Shown here one piece after another: positions 1-11,203 of a DNA stretch of 64,000 nucleotides. Below the pieces are notes generated by a model. That model saw only the letters and a program-made list of their open reading frames with translations. It was not told where the DNA came from and ran no database searches. The position numbers and the translations under genes are program-made. Positions within the stretch are counted from its first letter, which is position 1; every line of letters starts with the position of its first letter. The stretch comes from Anagrus nilaparvatae (taxonomy: Eukaryota > Arthropoda > Insecta > Hymenoptera > Mymaridae). The DNA lies in contig JAKSXM010000142.1 of NCBI GenBank assembly GCA_022575985.1, positions 186,001-250,000 on the forward strand, given 5' to 3'.

Positions 1-90
1 TTTTTTGAAAGATTTCAAGTAATAATTATCTTTTAAAAGCAATAATATAAGAATAATTAATATAATATTAAAATTTACTTAATTACTAAC

Positions 91-162
91 CTTGCATAAT
101 TCTTTTTGAATTCCGGGGCAGGATGTTCTAGCAGCTGCACAACTTCGAAGTATAAAAAACAT
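91..162 (-). CDS. putative first coding exon of an unidentified gene
   Basis: On the minus strand an ATG at 162-160 opens 24 codons that end exactly at a good donor (AAG/GTTAGT, exon end at 91). The peptide starts MFFILRSCAAARTSCPG: hydrophobic, then with Arg, Ser and Ala and no acidic residue near the start, which would suit a mitochondrial presequence. The rest of the gene would lie to the left of the window, so the product cannot be named. It sits head to head with PEN-2, about 845 bp from that start codon. It could also be a chance open stretch; the in-frame ending at a donor and the position beside a promoter region are the only support. Confidence 0.35.
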
Positions 163-1007
163 CTTTTATTATTATTAAATAAAAGAAGTTATGATTTTTT
201 AAATAATTTAATTAAAATATGAAGTACAATGTACTCGAAAAACAAATTCCGATAAATTACATAGCAGACGTAATCGGTTTATTCTAGATGACAAAAAATG
301 ATGGACGACTGCGCAAACACTGCAGCGTTTAGTTTTCCAAACCAAAACTCCAAAATTCTAGTGCTAAAATTATTTTTGAGTTTTATATTTTTTTAATTTC
401 TTATAATAATAAATAAAAAATTTATTGATTCAAAATACAATGAACAACTGAGATCTAATCGATTTACAGAGAAAGTAATTTTATAAAAATTAAAAATCAA
501 GAAAGTGAATATATATTTTCATATGCAGCTTCATAAACATTTTCATAAATGACTATTTTTAAAGTAAAATAAATTTAGCATAAACTCTTGATAAACTATC
601 AAAAAATTTAAATATCCCATACGTTTTTCTGTATTGTGTTGTACTAAACAGCTGTGTGGTGTGATGCTGCTGCTGTGATTGTTATAATAAGAAACAACAA
701 AAGTGGTTTCTTTTGTGTGAATTTGCAGAACTGTACTTAATATTTTTTAATAAATTGTTTAATTTAAATAAATCTTATAAAACTGTGTTGTGAAAGAATT
801 CTTTGATATTATTTTATACTCATTTTATCCATAAACAATGTAAAATATTTAATAACCATTAAAAACCTACATCTGTATATCTGTAAACAAAATTATGTTA
901 AGTGAATGTTAAGAGTTTTAATAAAATAATTAGTTTCTATTCGCGTGGTGCATCTTCGTTGATTGTAAAAATATTAATTCTTAAAATAATATTTCATTGA
1001 ACTTAAA
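163..1007. promoter_or_regulatory. shared upstream region between the putative left gene and PEN-2
   Basis: About 845 bp of AT-rich DNA with no supported coding sequence separates the two divergent start codons. It should hold the PEN-2 5' UTR and probably a bidirectional promoter. A short, less AT-biased patch with CAGCTG, GTGTGGTGTGATG and CTGCTGCTG lies at about 640-680. No clear TATA or initiator was assigned. Confidence 0.4.
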
Positions 1008-1652
1008 ATGGATCTGTCAAAAACACCACACGATAAAAAACTTTATCTTTGCAAATGGTATTTTCATGGTAAGCTTTCATTATGCTATTAAAATAAAATT
1101 TTTTCAGAAGTTTATTAATTTTTTTATTTAATTATTTCAGCTGGCTTTGTAATGTTACCTTTTCTTTGGGCTATAAATGCCATTTGGTTTTTTAAATATG
1201 CATTTATTTCTCCTGAATTCGAAGAACAAAAACAAATAAAAAAATGTAAGTAATTTATAAATTGTTTAAATTTATTTCATTATTACTATAAACTTTTGCA
1301 TTCATTTTTTAAAACTTTTTTTAAAGTAAATTTTATTTTAAATAAATTTATTTTTTATTTAAATTTTGTGAAGAAAATTTTTCATGCTCTATATGTACTG
1401 ATTAAATTTAATATAACTTGTGTTTTGTTATCTGAAGTACTTATGTAAATTTATTATTCTATTAATTGTAAATTTAATGAATTAATGAATTGAAATTATA
1501 TACATTTTACAGATGTCGTTCTTTCTGCTATCGCAGCATTCATATCTTTGACTGCTTTTGCAATATGGATATATATTTTTCAAACTAATAGAGCTGCATG
1601 GGGAGAATTTGCAGATTCAATTAGTTTTATTTACCCTGCAGGCATTCCATAA
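1008..1652 (+). CDS. pen-2: gamma-secretase subunit PEN-2
   Basis: Three exons, 1008-1068, 1141-1245 and 1513-1652, join in frame with GT-AG introns to give 101 residues, the normal size for PEN-2. The product is a small polytopic protein of the endoplasmic reticulum and Golgi membranes that binds presenilin and is needed for its autocleavage and for gamma-secretase activity (Notch and APP-type substrates). Visible features are the N-terminal stretch KLYLCKWYF, two hydrophobic segments at about residues 21-39 and 56-77, and the family's C-terminal signature, here [12 protein letters not shown], matching the conserved D-x-x-SF-x-x-P-x-G-x-P end. The start is the first ATG in frame and gives the expected N-terminus. 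AATAAA overlaps the stop region. The gene converges on the SLC37 gene only about 245 bp downstream. Confidence 0.96.
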
Positions 1653-1896
1653 TAAATCCTACTTTCAAAATAAGATATTTGTAAAATGAAACTATAAATA
1701 ATTAATTATATATATATTTTTGTAAATAATTTTATAAATATAGTCTTGATATATTATCAAAATATTATTTTTATTTTATCTTCAGGTTTAAGAAAACACA
1801 CATTGAGTTAACAAAATAAATTATCTGAATACTTTAATAGGTATATTTTTTTATATAAAATTAAAATTATTATTTTTTCTAAATTTGTTGTGCAAA

Positions 1897-4881
1897 TTAT
1901 ACAATCCTTCTTTTTTGTACATAAGACTTGAGATCTTTTTGCACCAACCTTAATAAAAGCTGAAAAAAAATTAACTTAATCAATATCATACTTTTACTTT
2001 TGTATGGTAAAATAATTTAATATACTTACACATAATGCTAATAAATCAGAAGCCACTAACATATAAAATACACTTTGCCAACCACCTTGACCAGATACTA
2101 ATCCAGCTAATAAAGGACCAACAGCAGCACCTATGCTACCTGTACCATCAATTATTGCTGTGACGGTTGCAAGTGCTTTTGAATTGTTACCTAAGCTGGG
2201 ATGAGTTCCTAATTCAGCTGATACAGCTGTTGTTATAAGAGCATATGGTCCATTAACAAGTAGACCAGTAATTGTCAATAAAATTATATTAACTGTAAGA
2301 CTGATATTTCCAAAGAAAAAATAAATTAATAACTGAAATTATAAAAAGATAAATAAAAATTTTTTTTTTTAATGTCAAAATGGAATAAAAGTTATATACT
2401 AACAAATGGAGCTGCTAGTGTCAGCATAACAGCGCAAGTGAGAGCGCTCATTCCAGAATAATCCGAAATCACTCCAGCTGCTATAGCACCAATAATGCCA
2501 CCAATATCAAAAACAGTTGATAAATCTGCACTAAATTCAGCGGTGTATTTGGCTATAAAAGAATCGTTAATATAATTATTAAAAAAAAAGAAAAATTTAG
2601 CTTAACAAAAATAAATCATTTACTTACTGGAACGTGAAATGTATAATGGTAACCAAAAAAGGAATGTATAGCTAACTAGCTTGGCAAAAAATAATGCTAA
2701 AGAATATTCAATAACACCTGGAATATTTATAGCTTTTTTAAATCCAATTGCTTTTTCTTCATTCCTATTTGATATCCTATTTACAGATAAAATGGGGCTT
2801 GTTTCTGAATATGATTGTCCGGGTTCCTAAAAAAATGCTTTTCATAAATTTTTTTTTATAAGACTTAGTTTTATATAAAAATACAAATGTAATTAAAGGA
2901 ATAAATTAGGAAAATTCATGCACTTACAAATGGATCTTCTGGATATATTCTAATGTTACGGTTGCTGATTTGCTGTGTTTAAAGTGTTATTATATTAGAA
3001 ATATTTTAATAAACATGCACAGTTATGCTTTAAATATTATTCTCAAAAAACCTGAAGAAATTTTGTTAAAATTTGTTATATACATTTATTAGTTACATAA
3101 TTAATACAAAACTGAGTATTAATACTTAAAATATTTTGTTTGTTAAAAATTAATATTATTGAGTACTTGAAGTACTAATAAAACTTACAGGTTCATTGCG
3201 AATAGATTCTTCATTATCTTCACCACATTCTTCATCTGAACTATTAACTGCATCTATTCTTCTATAAACTTGAGGAGCAGGTGGTATACAACCAACATCT
3301 TTTGGGTTTGGTGCCAAAAATATGAATATAATAAATCCTACAATTCCCATAATTGCACCAGGAATCATAAAACTTAATCCCCAGTCAGATTCAACAAAGT
3401 AAGCAGGTATAACGCTACCCAAGATGTTTCCAATTGATGTATGAGAGTTCCAAACTCCAAAAATTATACCTCTTTTACCTTTTCCAAACCAATTTCCTAC
3501 AACTGTTACAACACCTGGCCAACCTGATGTCTGAAAAATTCCTGCAAATATCTAAAATTAAAAAATAGAAAATAATTAATCATAATTTTGAAAAAAAATT
3601 AATTAAAATTAAAGCCCTTTCAACATCAGATTAAAAATCAATATTAAATCTGATAATTTTTAAAATTTATATAGTGTAGTTGGGAGTTATTTATAATTAA
3701 TCATTAAAAATCTCCAACTACACTATATAAATTTTAAAAATTACCAGATTTAATATCGATTTTTAATCTGATGTAGAAAGGGCTTAATAATTATTTTAAA
3801 TAAAATTATATTTACTCATCAAAAAACCCATATTCTCTTATAAATTAATTTTATTAACCCACAAATTTGATTTTTATTTTTAAAAAAATATGATTTATTG
3901 CATTTTATTATATTGAAGCAGTTTTTATTAAGATAAACAAAAATAAGACTAATATTATTCAGAAAATTTTTAAATATATGTTATAGTATTCAATGGATAA
4001 AATATTTTTTTATTGACTCTGCAGTTAATTTGCTAAATATTTTTAATCATTTTAATTACTTTGCTATTCATTGTTCAATTAAATTTTATTATAATTTTTT
4101 CTTTCTAGAATTACATTCACATATAAGTAATTTTAAAAATATTTTTGACGACTACTCAATAAGAATTATTTCTAAACTATTTTTTGTACAATTTCCCATT
4201 TTATAAATTAAAATTAATTTATAATTTAATATCATACCTGTACAATGACAAAGTACCATAAATAATGAATGTTATAAGGCCTTGCAACTCCTAAGAGATA
4301 GCATGAGATTCCTGACATTAACATACCCAAGGATAAAAAATATCTAAGATTCACTCTCTCAGCAACAAAACCACTAAAATAATTTTTTTTTTAATTTTAT
4401 TTAAAAAGCACTTACTTACTTATATTATTATTGATGTGAAAAAAAATACTCCGTACCTGAGAAACATTGCAGCTGCATACGCAAAAAGAAATGATGAATC
4501 TAAAGTTCCCAATAATGCTGGGGCATCTGGTGAATCTAAAAATTATAACTTCAATGAGTTAAATTTTTACAACTTTTTATAGCTAATTACTAATATAAAT
4601 TTACCAAAAGGAGCCCAATCACACCAAGTATTACGATTAGAATCATTAACAAATATATCTGGAGGTGGTAATATGTTACTGCAGTTTTGGTTTAAAACAG
4701 TTTTAACGACTGATAATGATTTTCTTGTCATATGATAACATGTATAAGCTATGTAAGTCAAAAAAAGTACGCCAATTTGATGCCAAGTCAAACGATTAAA
4801 AATTTTACATTTAAAACATTTTTTACACATTTTTTCAAAACATCTTAATCCTAAAGGAGCATCTCTCATTGAGACAGACAT
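1897..4881 (-). CDS. SLC37A2: SLC37 family sugar-phosphate exchanger (SLC37A1/2-like)
   Basis: Nine exons on the minus strand (4605-4881, 4457-4535, 4238-4373, 3189-3551, 2928-2972, 2628-2826, 2404-2552, 2030-2332, 1897-1959) join with every phase consistent: 1614 nt, 537 residues, the usual family length. SLC37A1/A2 proteins are 12-helix major facilitator superfamily antiporters of the endoplasmic reticulum that exchange glucose-6-phosphate for phosphate. Supporting motifs are the first helix followed by TCYHMTRKSLSVVK (about residues 47-60), GWPGVVTVVGNWFGKGKRG and GVWNSHTSIGNILGS in the middle, an acidic cytoplasmic loop (NSSDEECGEDNEES) between the two halves, and FDIGGIIGAIAAGVISD and GSIGAAVGPLLAGLVS in the second half. 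The 45 nt exon (2928-2972) is short but phase 0 on both sides. Choice between A1 and A2 is not certain from reading alone. A hairpin MITE lies in the intron between exons 3 and 4. Confidence 0.93.
3612..3785. repeat. intronic hairpin (MITE-like inverted repeat)
   Basis: Arms of about 80 bp (starting AAGCCCTTTC at 3612 and ending GAAAGGGCTT at 3785) are nearly perfect reverse complements around a ~25 bp AT-rich centre. It lies in an intron of the SLC37 gene and codes for nothing. The clean hairpin form suggests a recent non-autonomous DNA element. Confidence 0.8.
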
Positions 4882-6468
4882 TTTTAAAATTATTTTCTTT
4901 AATAAAATCCTCTTATAATTTACTTTAAAAAAATTAAAATTATTGTCAGGAAATGTACATTATAAAATGGTCATAAAAAGTCATATAAATATAGTAAAAA
5001 ATAGTATTAAAAATTATGCGTTCAGTGTAAAAATCTATTTTGATGAATCAGTCTAGCTTTCCTCATAATTTTCTTTCTTAAAATAGTATTTGAATGATTA
5101 ACATAAAAATCCTTATATTTATTTTAAGTAAAAAACAGATCTGATAAGATTAAGGGTGGATTTCCTTTACTGTATAACCTACAATTTGTTAATAAAAATT
5201 ACTTTAACAATTTAATTATTTAAAAAAAAATTATTGTATGTAATAAATACTTACATTTAAAATTTAATAGTACTTTTTAACAAAAATCATTTTACATCAC
5301 TGACATTTATACAAAATTATTTTTTTCTTTTGTTTACAATATGTTATGATTGATTAAGTAAAAATTTGCACACGTACATAAATATGTACCTTGTATAAAT
5401 AGAAGACATTATTTTATAATTTAATTATCTAAATATAAAAATATAAAAAAAAAACATTTATTAAAAGACAATGACCCTCATAATGATATCAAATACTCTC
5501 GCAGAAAATATTATAGGTTTATTGTTATTATTATTGTTTATATTGTTGGCTTTTAAATCCAAACATATGTTTTATTTTAAAGATTGGCTATACTGAAAAT
5601 TGATCTGTGTTATGTTGGTGAAACTGTGCAATAAGCAATATTTAAAAATGACTTTCCTGTACTTATAATAAATTGTTAATTATTGTAAGTTAAAGTTTTT
5701 TCTTAAGTATAGGCTGTATTGCATTATTACACTGTGGAATTGAATTGCTTAAATTTTCAAGCAAACCCAAATACAATACTTAAAAAATTATTTTAATTTA
5801 ATAAAATCAACTTTGAAAGTGAGAAAAAAATCAAATTTTTATTGTAAGTAAAAATTGATGTAATAATTTAAGGCCTTTTTCATCTTTTGTGATAATCATG
5901 TCTGTGTATAAGAAATTCCAAAATGTTTTTGTTTATATTTCTCTTGGTGTTTCTGTAAATAAACACCTATAGGGGCTTTGAAGTTTTGGCTATAAGTTTT
6001 CATAATAATAATAAAATATATTTATTATTCTGTTTAAAATAATTGATGCTGTTTAGGATTTGGTAACAAAAAATATGATTATTAAAACAGTTAATCAGCT
6101 AAAAGTTAAACTAAGTTTATAAATATCAATTATATTAATCTCTGGCTCTTTTAATAAAATAAATTATAATTTAATTAATTGTAAGTCAATTTTTCATTTT
6201 TAGACGTGAAATTTTTTAATTATTTTACAAATTAACTAATGATAATAATGATTTTAATGTATTTTCTTAAATTTAACTTTCAAAGCTGCAAAAACATCAG
6301 TTAACTTTTTATTGAATATTCTTTAATTACCCAAAAAATAAAATTTCATAATTTCTAAAATGGATCATTAATTTAATTAAACTTTTTTTTTGTTGTAGGT
6401 CCATCAGAATTTAAGAATTTCTAATATAATTTATAAAATTGGCTGCCTTTGCAATTCTAAAACTCAAA
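4882..6468. other. intergenic region between SLC37 and F-box genes
   Basis: No coding sequence is supported. It holds the upstream region of the SLC37 gene, one copy of a ~330 bp duplicated segment (listed separately), and, next to the F-box gene, a pyrimidine-rich acceptor (TTTTTTTTTGTTGTAG, ending about 6399) that could start its second, partly untranslated exon. Confidence 0.5.
5527..5859. repeat. duplicated segment, copy 1 (left of F-box gene)
   Basis: This ~330 bp segment (from TTATTATTGTTTATATTGTT through AAAATCAACTTTGAAAGTGA) matches 10399-10729 in the same orientation with scattered substitutions and small gaps. The two copies enclose the F-box/LRR gene. It has no open frame of note. 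It may be a solo repeat or the remnant of a segmental duplication of upstream DNA. Confidence 0.75.
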
Positions 6469-7317
6469 ATGAATTCGCCAGGTAAAAATTTTTTAAATTC
6501 ATTATTATAAAATAAAAATCAATATTATTAACATTAAATTTATTATCTCAATTTAGATTCCAATTCTTCGAGCATAGATTGCCTAAATGATGTTTGTCTT
6601 ATAAAAATATTTGAATATTTAACCATAAAAGAAAAAATAAATATAGAAGGAGTATGCAGAAATTGGAATAGAGTTTCAAAAATGGCATGGGATTCAACGA
6701 GAAGCATTGACTTATCATCAATCTTGCCTTATAAGTATGATATTGATTATTTTGTAGAAGATGAATTTAAAAAAAGAAAAGAAAATTTTTTAATGATATT
6801 GATAAAAAGATGCGGTTATTTTTTGAAAAACATCAAGATTTATATTTCACAAAGTGCATTATTACCTGATGCATTTACTAAAATTTTAGTAATGCATCAA
6901 TACTTAACTAATTTAAGTGAAATAAATTTGCATGATGACTGCAGAAATCATTTCTTCACAGACGAACACCTGAATATATTATTTAGTAAAAATCCTGAAA
7001 TCAGTAGTATACATTTATCTGAATTTTCAATAAATGGCGATTGTTTATTAAGATTAGATAAAAACCGCATCAAAGAGATTGGTCTTCATAGTTGCAAATT
7101 CAAGTCAAGTGAAAATTTTCACATCTTTTTGAGTCAATTGAAAAATTTAAGTAAATTAAAAATTTGTCAAAAGCAACCAATAGAAATAATAAATTCACTT
7201 ATCACGGGTGACTGTAAAAACTTAATTGAATTAGACATTTATCAACGAATGGATGATGAACCTATAACAGATAATCTATTAATTTATCTTAAAAATCAAG
7301 AAATTAAAATGAAATAA
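6469..7317 (+). CDS. F-box/leucine-rich-repeat protein, N-terminal part
   Basis: Exon 1 (6469-6481, MNSP) splices with GT-AG into 6557-7317. The resulting 257 residues carry an F-box at about residues 12-45 (LNDVCLIKIFEYLTIKEKIN, then VCRNWNRV with the typical W) and then weak leucine-rich repeats (LKNLSKLKIC, LTNLSEINLH-type). F-box proteins bind SKP1 and supply substrates to SCF ubiquitin ligases, the LRRs acting as the substrate side. The frame stops at 7315-7317 just where a short AACTGAAATT direct repeat begins; LRR coding resumes in another frame downstream, so this is probably one gene with a broken frame. No substrate can be inferred. Confidence 0.75.
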
Positions 7318-7346
7318 ACTGAAATTAACTGAAATTAAATTATTAA

Positions 7347-8564
7347 TTAATTTTTTTATCTAAACTGAAATTAACCAATATATTAGTAAGTCAAGAATTT
7401 TTGAAAAACTTACCATCCAATTTTCTTGAGGAGATAGAAATAATCTTTTATTATCAGTATTTCAATAAATTACCTAAAGAGTATGGTTTAAATATATCTT
7501 CATTTCTATCAAACCACAAGAAAATTCGAAAAATCAAATTAAAGAATGTAAAAATAATTGAAGAATTTAATTATTTACCAAGTTCAAACCTTGAAGAACA
7601 AATAGATTTTGATTACGATTTTCATTATTACGAAGCTGAAAATGAAAACAATAATCTAAATATTTCAAATTTTTTATCAAAACAAAATATTCGTAAATTA
7701 AGATTAGATGTAGCCACAGAATTACCAATATTGTTGCCGTTTAACTGTCTTGAAGAAATAGATTTAACTTTTACAGGAAAAATTAATTCAGAAGAACCAC
7801 TATCAAAACTTTCGGCAGATTTATCAAAACAAACAAAATTGCGCTGCTTAAAAGTAAGTTCTCAAAAAATAGATAATAGTTTATTGTTAAGCCTACCAGT
7901 TGAAAATCTCGAAGAATTAAATTTAGAATACATCGAAAATTATTCAAATCAATACACAATTATAGATTCTGAATGTCTCAAGCTAGTTCTTAACCGCCTA
8001 AAAAATCTAAAAAGGTTTTCTATTGAGTTTTATTCATTAAACGATGAATATTTAGCAGCTATTACTGAATCAGTAAATGAAAATATAGAATTTTTGTCTA
8101 TATCTTCTATCGATTACTCTCCATCAAACAAAAAAATACTTGGCTTTAATAGATTGAAAGAACTTAAATCTTTGGTTGTCGATGGCCTCGATTTAAAAAA
8201 TATTGATCATATATTAGAAAACTTATCAGAGTGTAAGAGTTTAGAATTTTTACACATTGATTTTTGTAAGTTTTCTACCAAAGGATTAAATGGTCTTAGT
8301 TGCCTACCGAAATTGATTGAAGTAAAAATGTCTTATGTTCATTCTACAGATGAAGATATTTTATATTTAATCAATAAATTAAAAAGTCTTACAAAATTGA
8401 AATTTGAATTTTCTGATAATATAACTGAGTATTTTATAAAGCAAGCTAGTGACCTAAAGGTCAAACGGAAAGATTCATCAGTTTTAACAATAAATTGTAT
8501 TGCTTGCAAGAAAATCAATTATAAAGTTTTCAAAGAATATCCATTGATTGATTTTGATTATTAA
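7347..8564 (+). pseudogene. LRR continuation of the F-box gene in a shifted frame
   Basis: An open frame of about 405 codons runs from 7347 to the stop at 8562-8564. It is leucine-rich-repeat throughout, e.g. LSKQTKLRCLKVS, LPVENLEELNLEYI, RLKNLKRFSIEFY and CLPKLIEVKMSYV, the same style as the end of the F-box part. It has no in-frame ATG until about residue 325, no acceptor with a partner donor was found between the two parts, and the frames differ by one step. So it is best read as the C-terminal half of the same gene after a frameshift. A sequencing error in the AT-rich junction, or an unusual intron, would restore an intact gene; which one cannot be told from sequence. Confidence 0.6.
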
Positions 8565-8754
8565 TAATATTAATAAAATTTAATTGTTTTAATTTACTTA
8601 AATTATTTTAGTCATATTTTAGATAAATTTTCTATTTTATTGTTTATTACTTAAGTAAGTTAATTTGTATTGATAAAAAAAATGTACTATAAAGAAAATA
8701 AAAATAATATTTTTGTTAACTAATAATAAAACTTTTGTTTATATGCCAGTCCTA

Positions 8755-9180
8755 CACTGTAAAAAGTAACTTTCTTATATTAACAAAAAAGTTAGAACAT
8801 TATTGAAAAATTAGTAAATTTTCGAAAAAATTTTTGAATATTCGAAAAAAATCGCATATTTACTAAATTTAGTATATTAACAAAAAATTCGAGTATTCTT
8901 GATTTTTTTTTGTGAATTTGCAAGAAAAATTGATAATTTACCATTTTTTTTCGAAAATTTTCAAAAAATACTTGTAAATTTATGAAAAATAGTTGTGAAT
9001 TTACAACTTTATTCGTAAATTCACAAAAAAAATCGAGAATACTCGAATTTTTTGTTATCATACTAACATTAGTAAATTTACGATTTTTATCGAATATTTA
9101 CAAAATTTTTTGAAAATTTACTAATTTTTCCAAATTATTCTATTTTTTTTGTAAATCCAAGAAAGTTACTTTTTACAGTG
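8755..9180. mobile_element. CACTG-family MITE, copy 1
   Basis: A 426 bp element with terminal inverted repeats CACTGTAAAAAGTAACTTTC and its complement at the right end, flanked by TA on both sides, as left by Tc1/mariner-type transposases. The inside is made of AT-rich palindromic segments (TAGTAAATTT, ATTCGAGTATTCTCGATTTT). No transposase. Open frames in it are spurious. Confidence 0.88.
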
Positions 9181-9247
9181 TAATAATCACCAAAAGTAAA
9201 TCCTAAAGTTCTTCTATACCTTCTTTTGGAATTTAATTTAATTTATA

Positions 9248-9617
9248 CACTGTATATAAAGTAACTTTCTTAGATTCACAAAAAAAAAATAGAATATTTT
9301 CGAAAAATTAGTAATTTTTCAAAAAAAATCGCAAATTTGCTAAACTTAGTATATTAACTAAAAATTTGAGTATTTCCGATTTTTTTTTGTAAATTCACGA
9401 GAAAAATTGATAATTTACAATTTTTTTTCAAAAATTAACAAAAAATATTTGCTAATTTACAAATTTTTTCGTAAATTCACAAGAAAAAATCGAGAATTCT
9501 CGAATTTGTTGTTAATATACTAAATTTAGTAAATTTACGATTATTTTCGAAAATTTACTAAATATTCGAAAATTTTTTATTTTTTTTGTGAATATAAGAA
9601 AGTTACTTTTTACAGTG
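9248..9617. mobile_element. CACTG-family MITE, copy 2
   Basis: A 370 bp relative of copy 1 only 67 bp away in the same orientation: starts CACTGTATATAAAGTAACTT, ends AGTTACTTTTTACAGTG, with TA flanks. The left terminus has diverged slightly. Confidence 0.85.
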
Positions 9618-9689
9618 TACTTCATTTACATATTTTATTTAAAATAATTAGCACTTGAATGAAAAAAACGTAACTAAACTTGAATTATT

Positions 9690-10345
9690 GTAAGTCCCTA
9701 AATCGAAAAAACAAAAATGTTTTAAGTCCCATAACTTGGATTAGTCGAAATCCCTTAACCCGGGTATTCTAAGTCTATAAATCGAAATCATTTTAAGTCC
9801 CTAGACACGGATTATTCTAAGTCTCTAAATCGAAATTATTCTAAGTCCCTTAACCCGGATTATTCTAAATTCCTAAACTTTTATTATTTGAATTCCCTGA
9901 ACCTAAATTATTCTAAATCCCTAAATCGAAATTATTTAAGTCCCTTAACCTGGATTATTCTAAATTCCTAAACTTTTATTATTTGAATTCCCTGAACCTA
10001 AATTATTCTAAATCCCTAAATCGAAATTATTTAAGTCCCTTAACCTGGATTATTCTAAATTCCTAAACTTTTATTATTTGAATTCCCTGAACCTAAATTA
10101 TTCTAAATCCCTAAATCGAAATTATTTAAGTCCCTTAACCTGGATTATTCTAAATTCCTAAACTTTTATTATTTGAAGTCCTTAAACCTAAATTATTCTA
10201 AATCCCTAAACTGAAAATATTTTAAGTCCCTTAACCCAGGTTATTTTAAGTCCCTGAACCCGCGGATTATTCTAAGTCCCATTTTATCCCCCACCCTTTT
10301 AAATCGGAAACATTACCCCCCCCCCTCCTAAACGGACAAACGGAG
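9690..10345. repeat. tandem AAGTCCCTAAA array with 95 bp higher-order unit
   Basis: Built from ~24 bp subunits of the form TTATTCTAAGTCCCTAAACC. In the middle four subunits form a 95 bp unit that repeats almost exactly: GGATTATTCTAAATTCCTAA recurs near 9857, 9952, 10047 and 10142. The right end passes into a C-rich tract (CCCACCCTTTTAAATCGG, CCCCCCCCCTCC). The same subunits recur at 17.1, 25.6 and 36.7 kb. Confidence 0.85.
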
Positions 10346-10398
10346 GTACGAGCAATGCAATCAATGTCGGATGTAAGCGAGGATGTAAGTACTTTATA

Positions 10399-10729
10399 TT
10401 ATTATTGTTTATATTGTTGGCCTTGAAATCCAAACATATGTTTTATTTTAAAGATTGGCTATCCTAACAATTGGTCTGGGTTATTTTGGTGAAACTGCAA
10501 AATAAGTAAAATTTAAAAATGACTTTCCTGTACTAATAATAACTAATAAGTTTTTCCTTAAGTATATATGCTGTATTGCATTTCTACACTTTAAAATTGA
10601 ATTGTTTAAATTTTCAAGCAAACCCAAATTCAATAATTAAAAAATTATTTTAATTTAATAAAATCAACTTTGAAAGTGAAAATAAAAATCAAATTTTACA
10701 TAAAAATCTTACTGTAAGTGAAAATTTGA
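10399..10729. repeat. duplicated segment, copy 2
   Basis: Direct repeat of 5527-5859. It lies between the tandem array and the Q/N-rich gene. No gene is supported between 10730 and 11203 apart from possible 5' UTR; an acceptor-like TTAATTTGTAG ends at about 11070. Confidence 0.75.
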
Positions 10730-11203
10730 ACCTCATAAATGCGCTGAAAATATGCAGAGAACGAAATTTATTATTAAAAATGCATAATAATTATTTGATA
10801 CCGGGTAAAATTTTATCAGTATTGAAATGTAAAATTTAATTTTTAAATATTATAGAATAATTAATTAAATAATATTATATTTTATATTCACTTTTTAGAA
10901 CAGAAGCGAACTTAGCAGTGAATCAGCCTATAATTAGAAAAACATGCATAAACTCTGCTGTCAATTTTCTCCATTGATTAAAAAAAAAGAAAACAAATTA
11001 AATATTTATTTATTACCTAAAACTACTCCAAATTAATTATTTTTAATAAATAAACGTGTTTAATTTGTAGTGTCGTCAAGAATTAAAGAAAATATTCAAT
11101 TTAATTAATAAGAAATTTAGAAAATTGATAAAAAGTGTGTTGTGAAAAGAAAAACTAAAAAAAAATGATGATTTTTGCAAAAACTTGAAAATGATTAGAT
11201 GCG

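Noticed and set aside
7213..7385. Intron joining the two halves of the F-box gene (donor GACTGTAAAA, acceptor ATATATTAG)
   Set aside because: It would delete a well-formed LRR segment and the donor is weak; a frameshift explains the data more simply.
8792..9061. 89-codon minus-strand open frame
   Set aside because: Lies wholly inside CACTG MITE copy 1; similar frames occur in the other copies (14857-15069, 46168-46386) and reflect the repeat, not a gene.
9690..10345. CRISPR array
   Set aside because: Subunits are contiguous without unique spacers, and the host is an insect.
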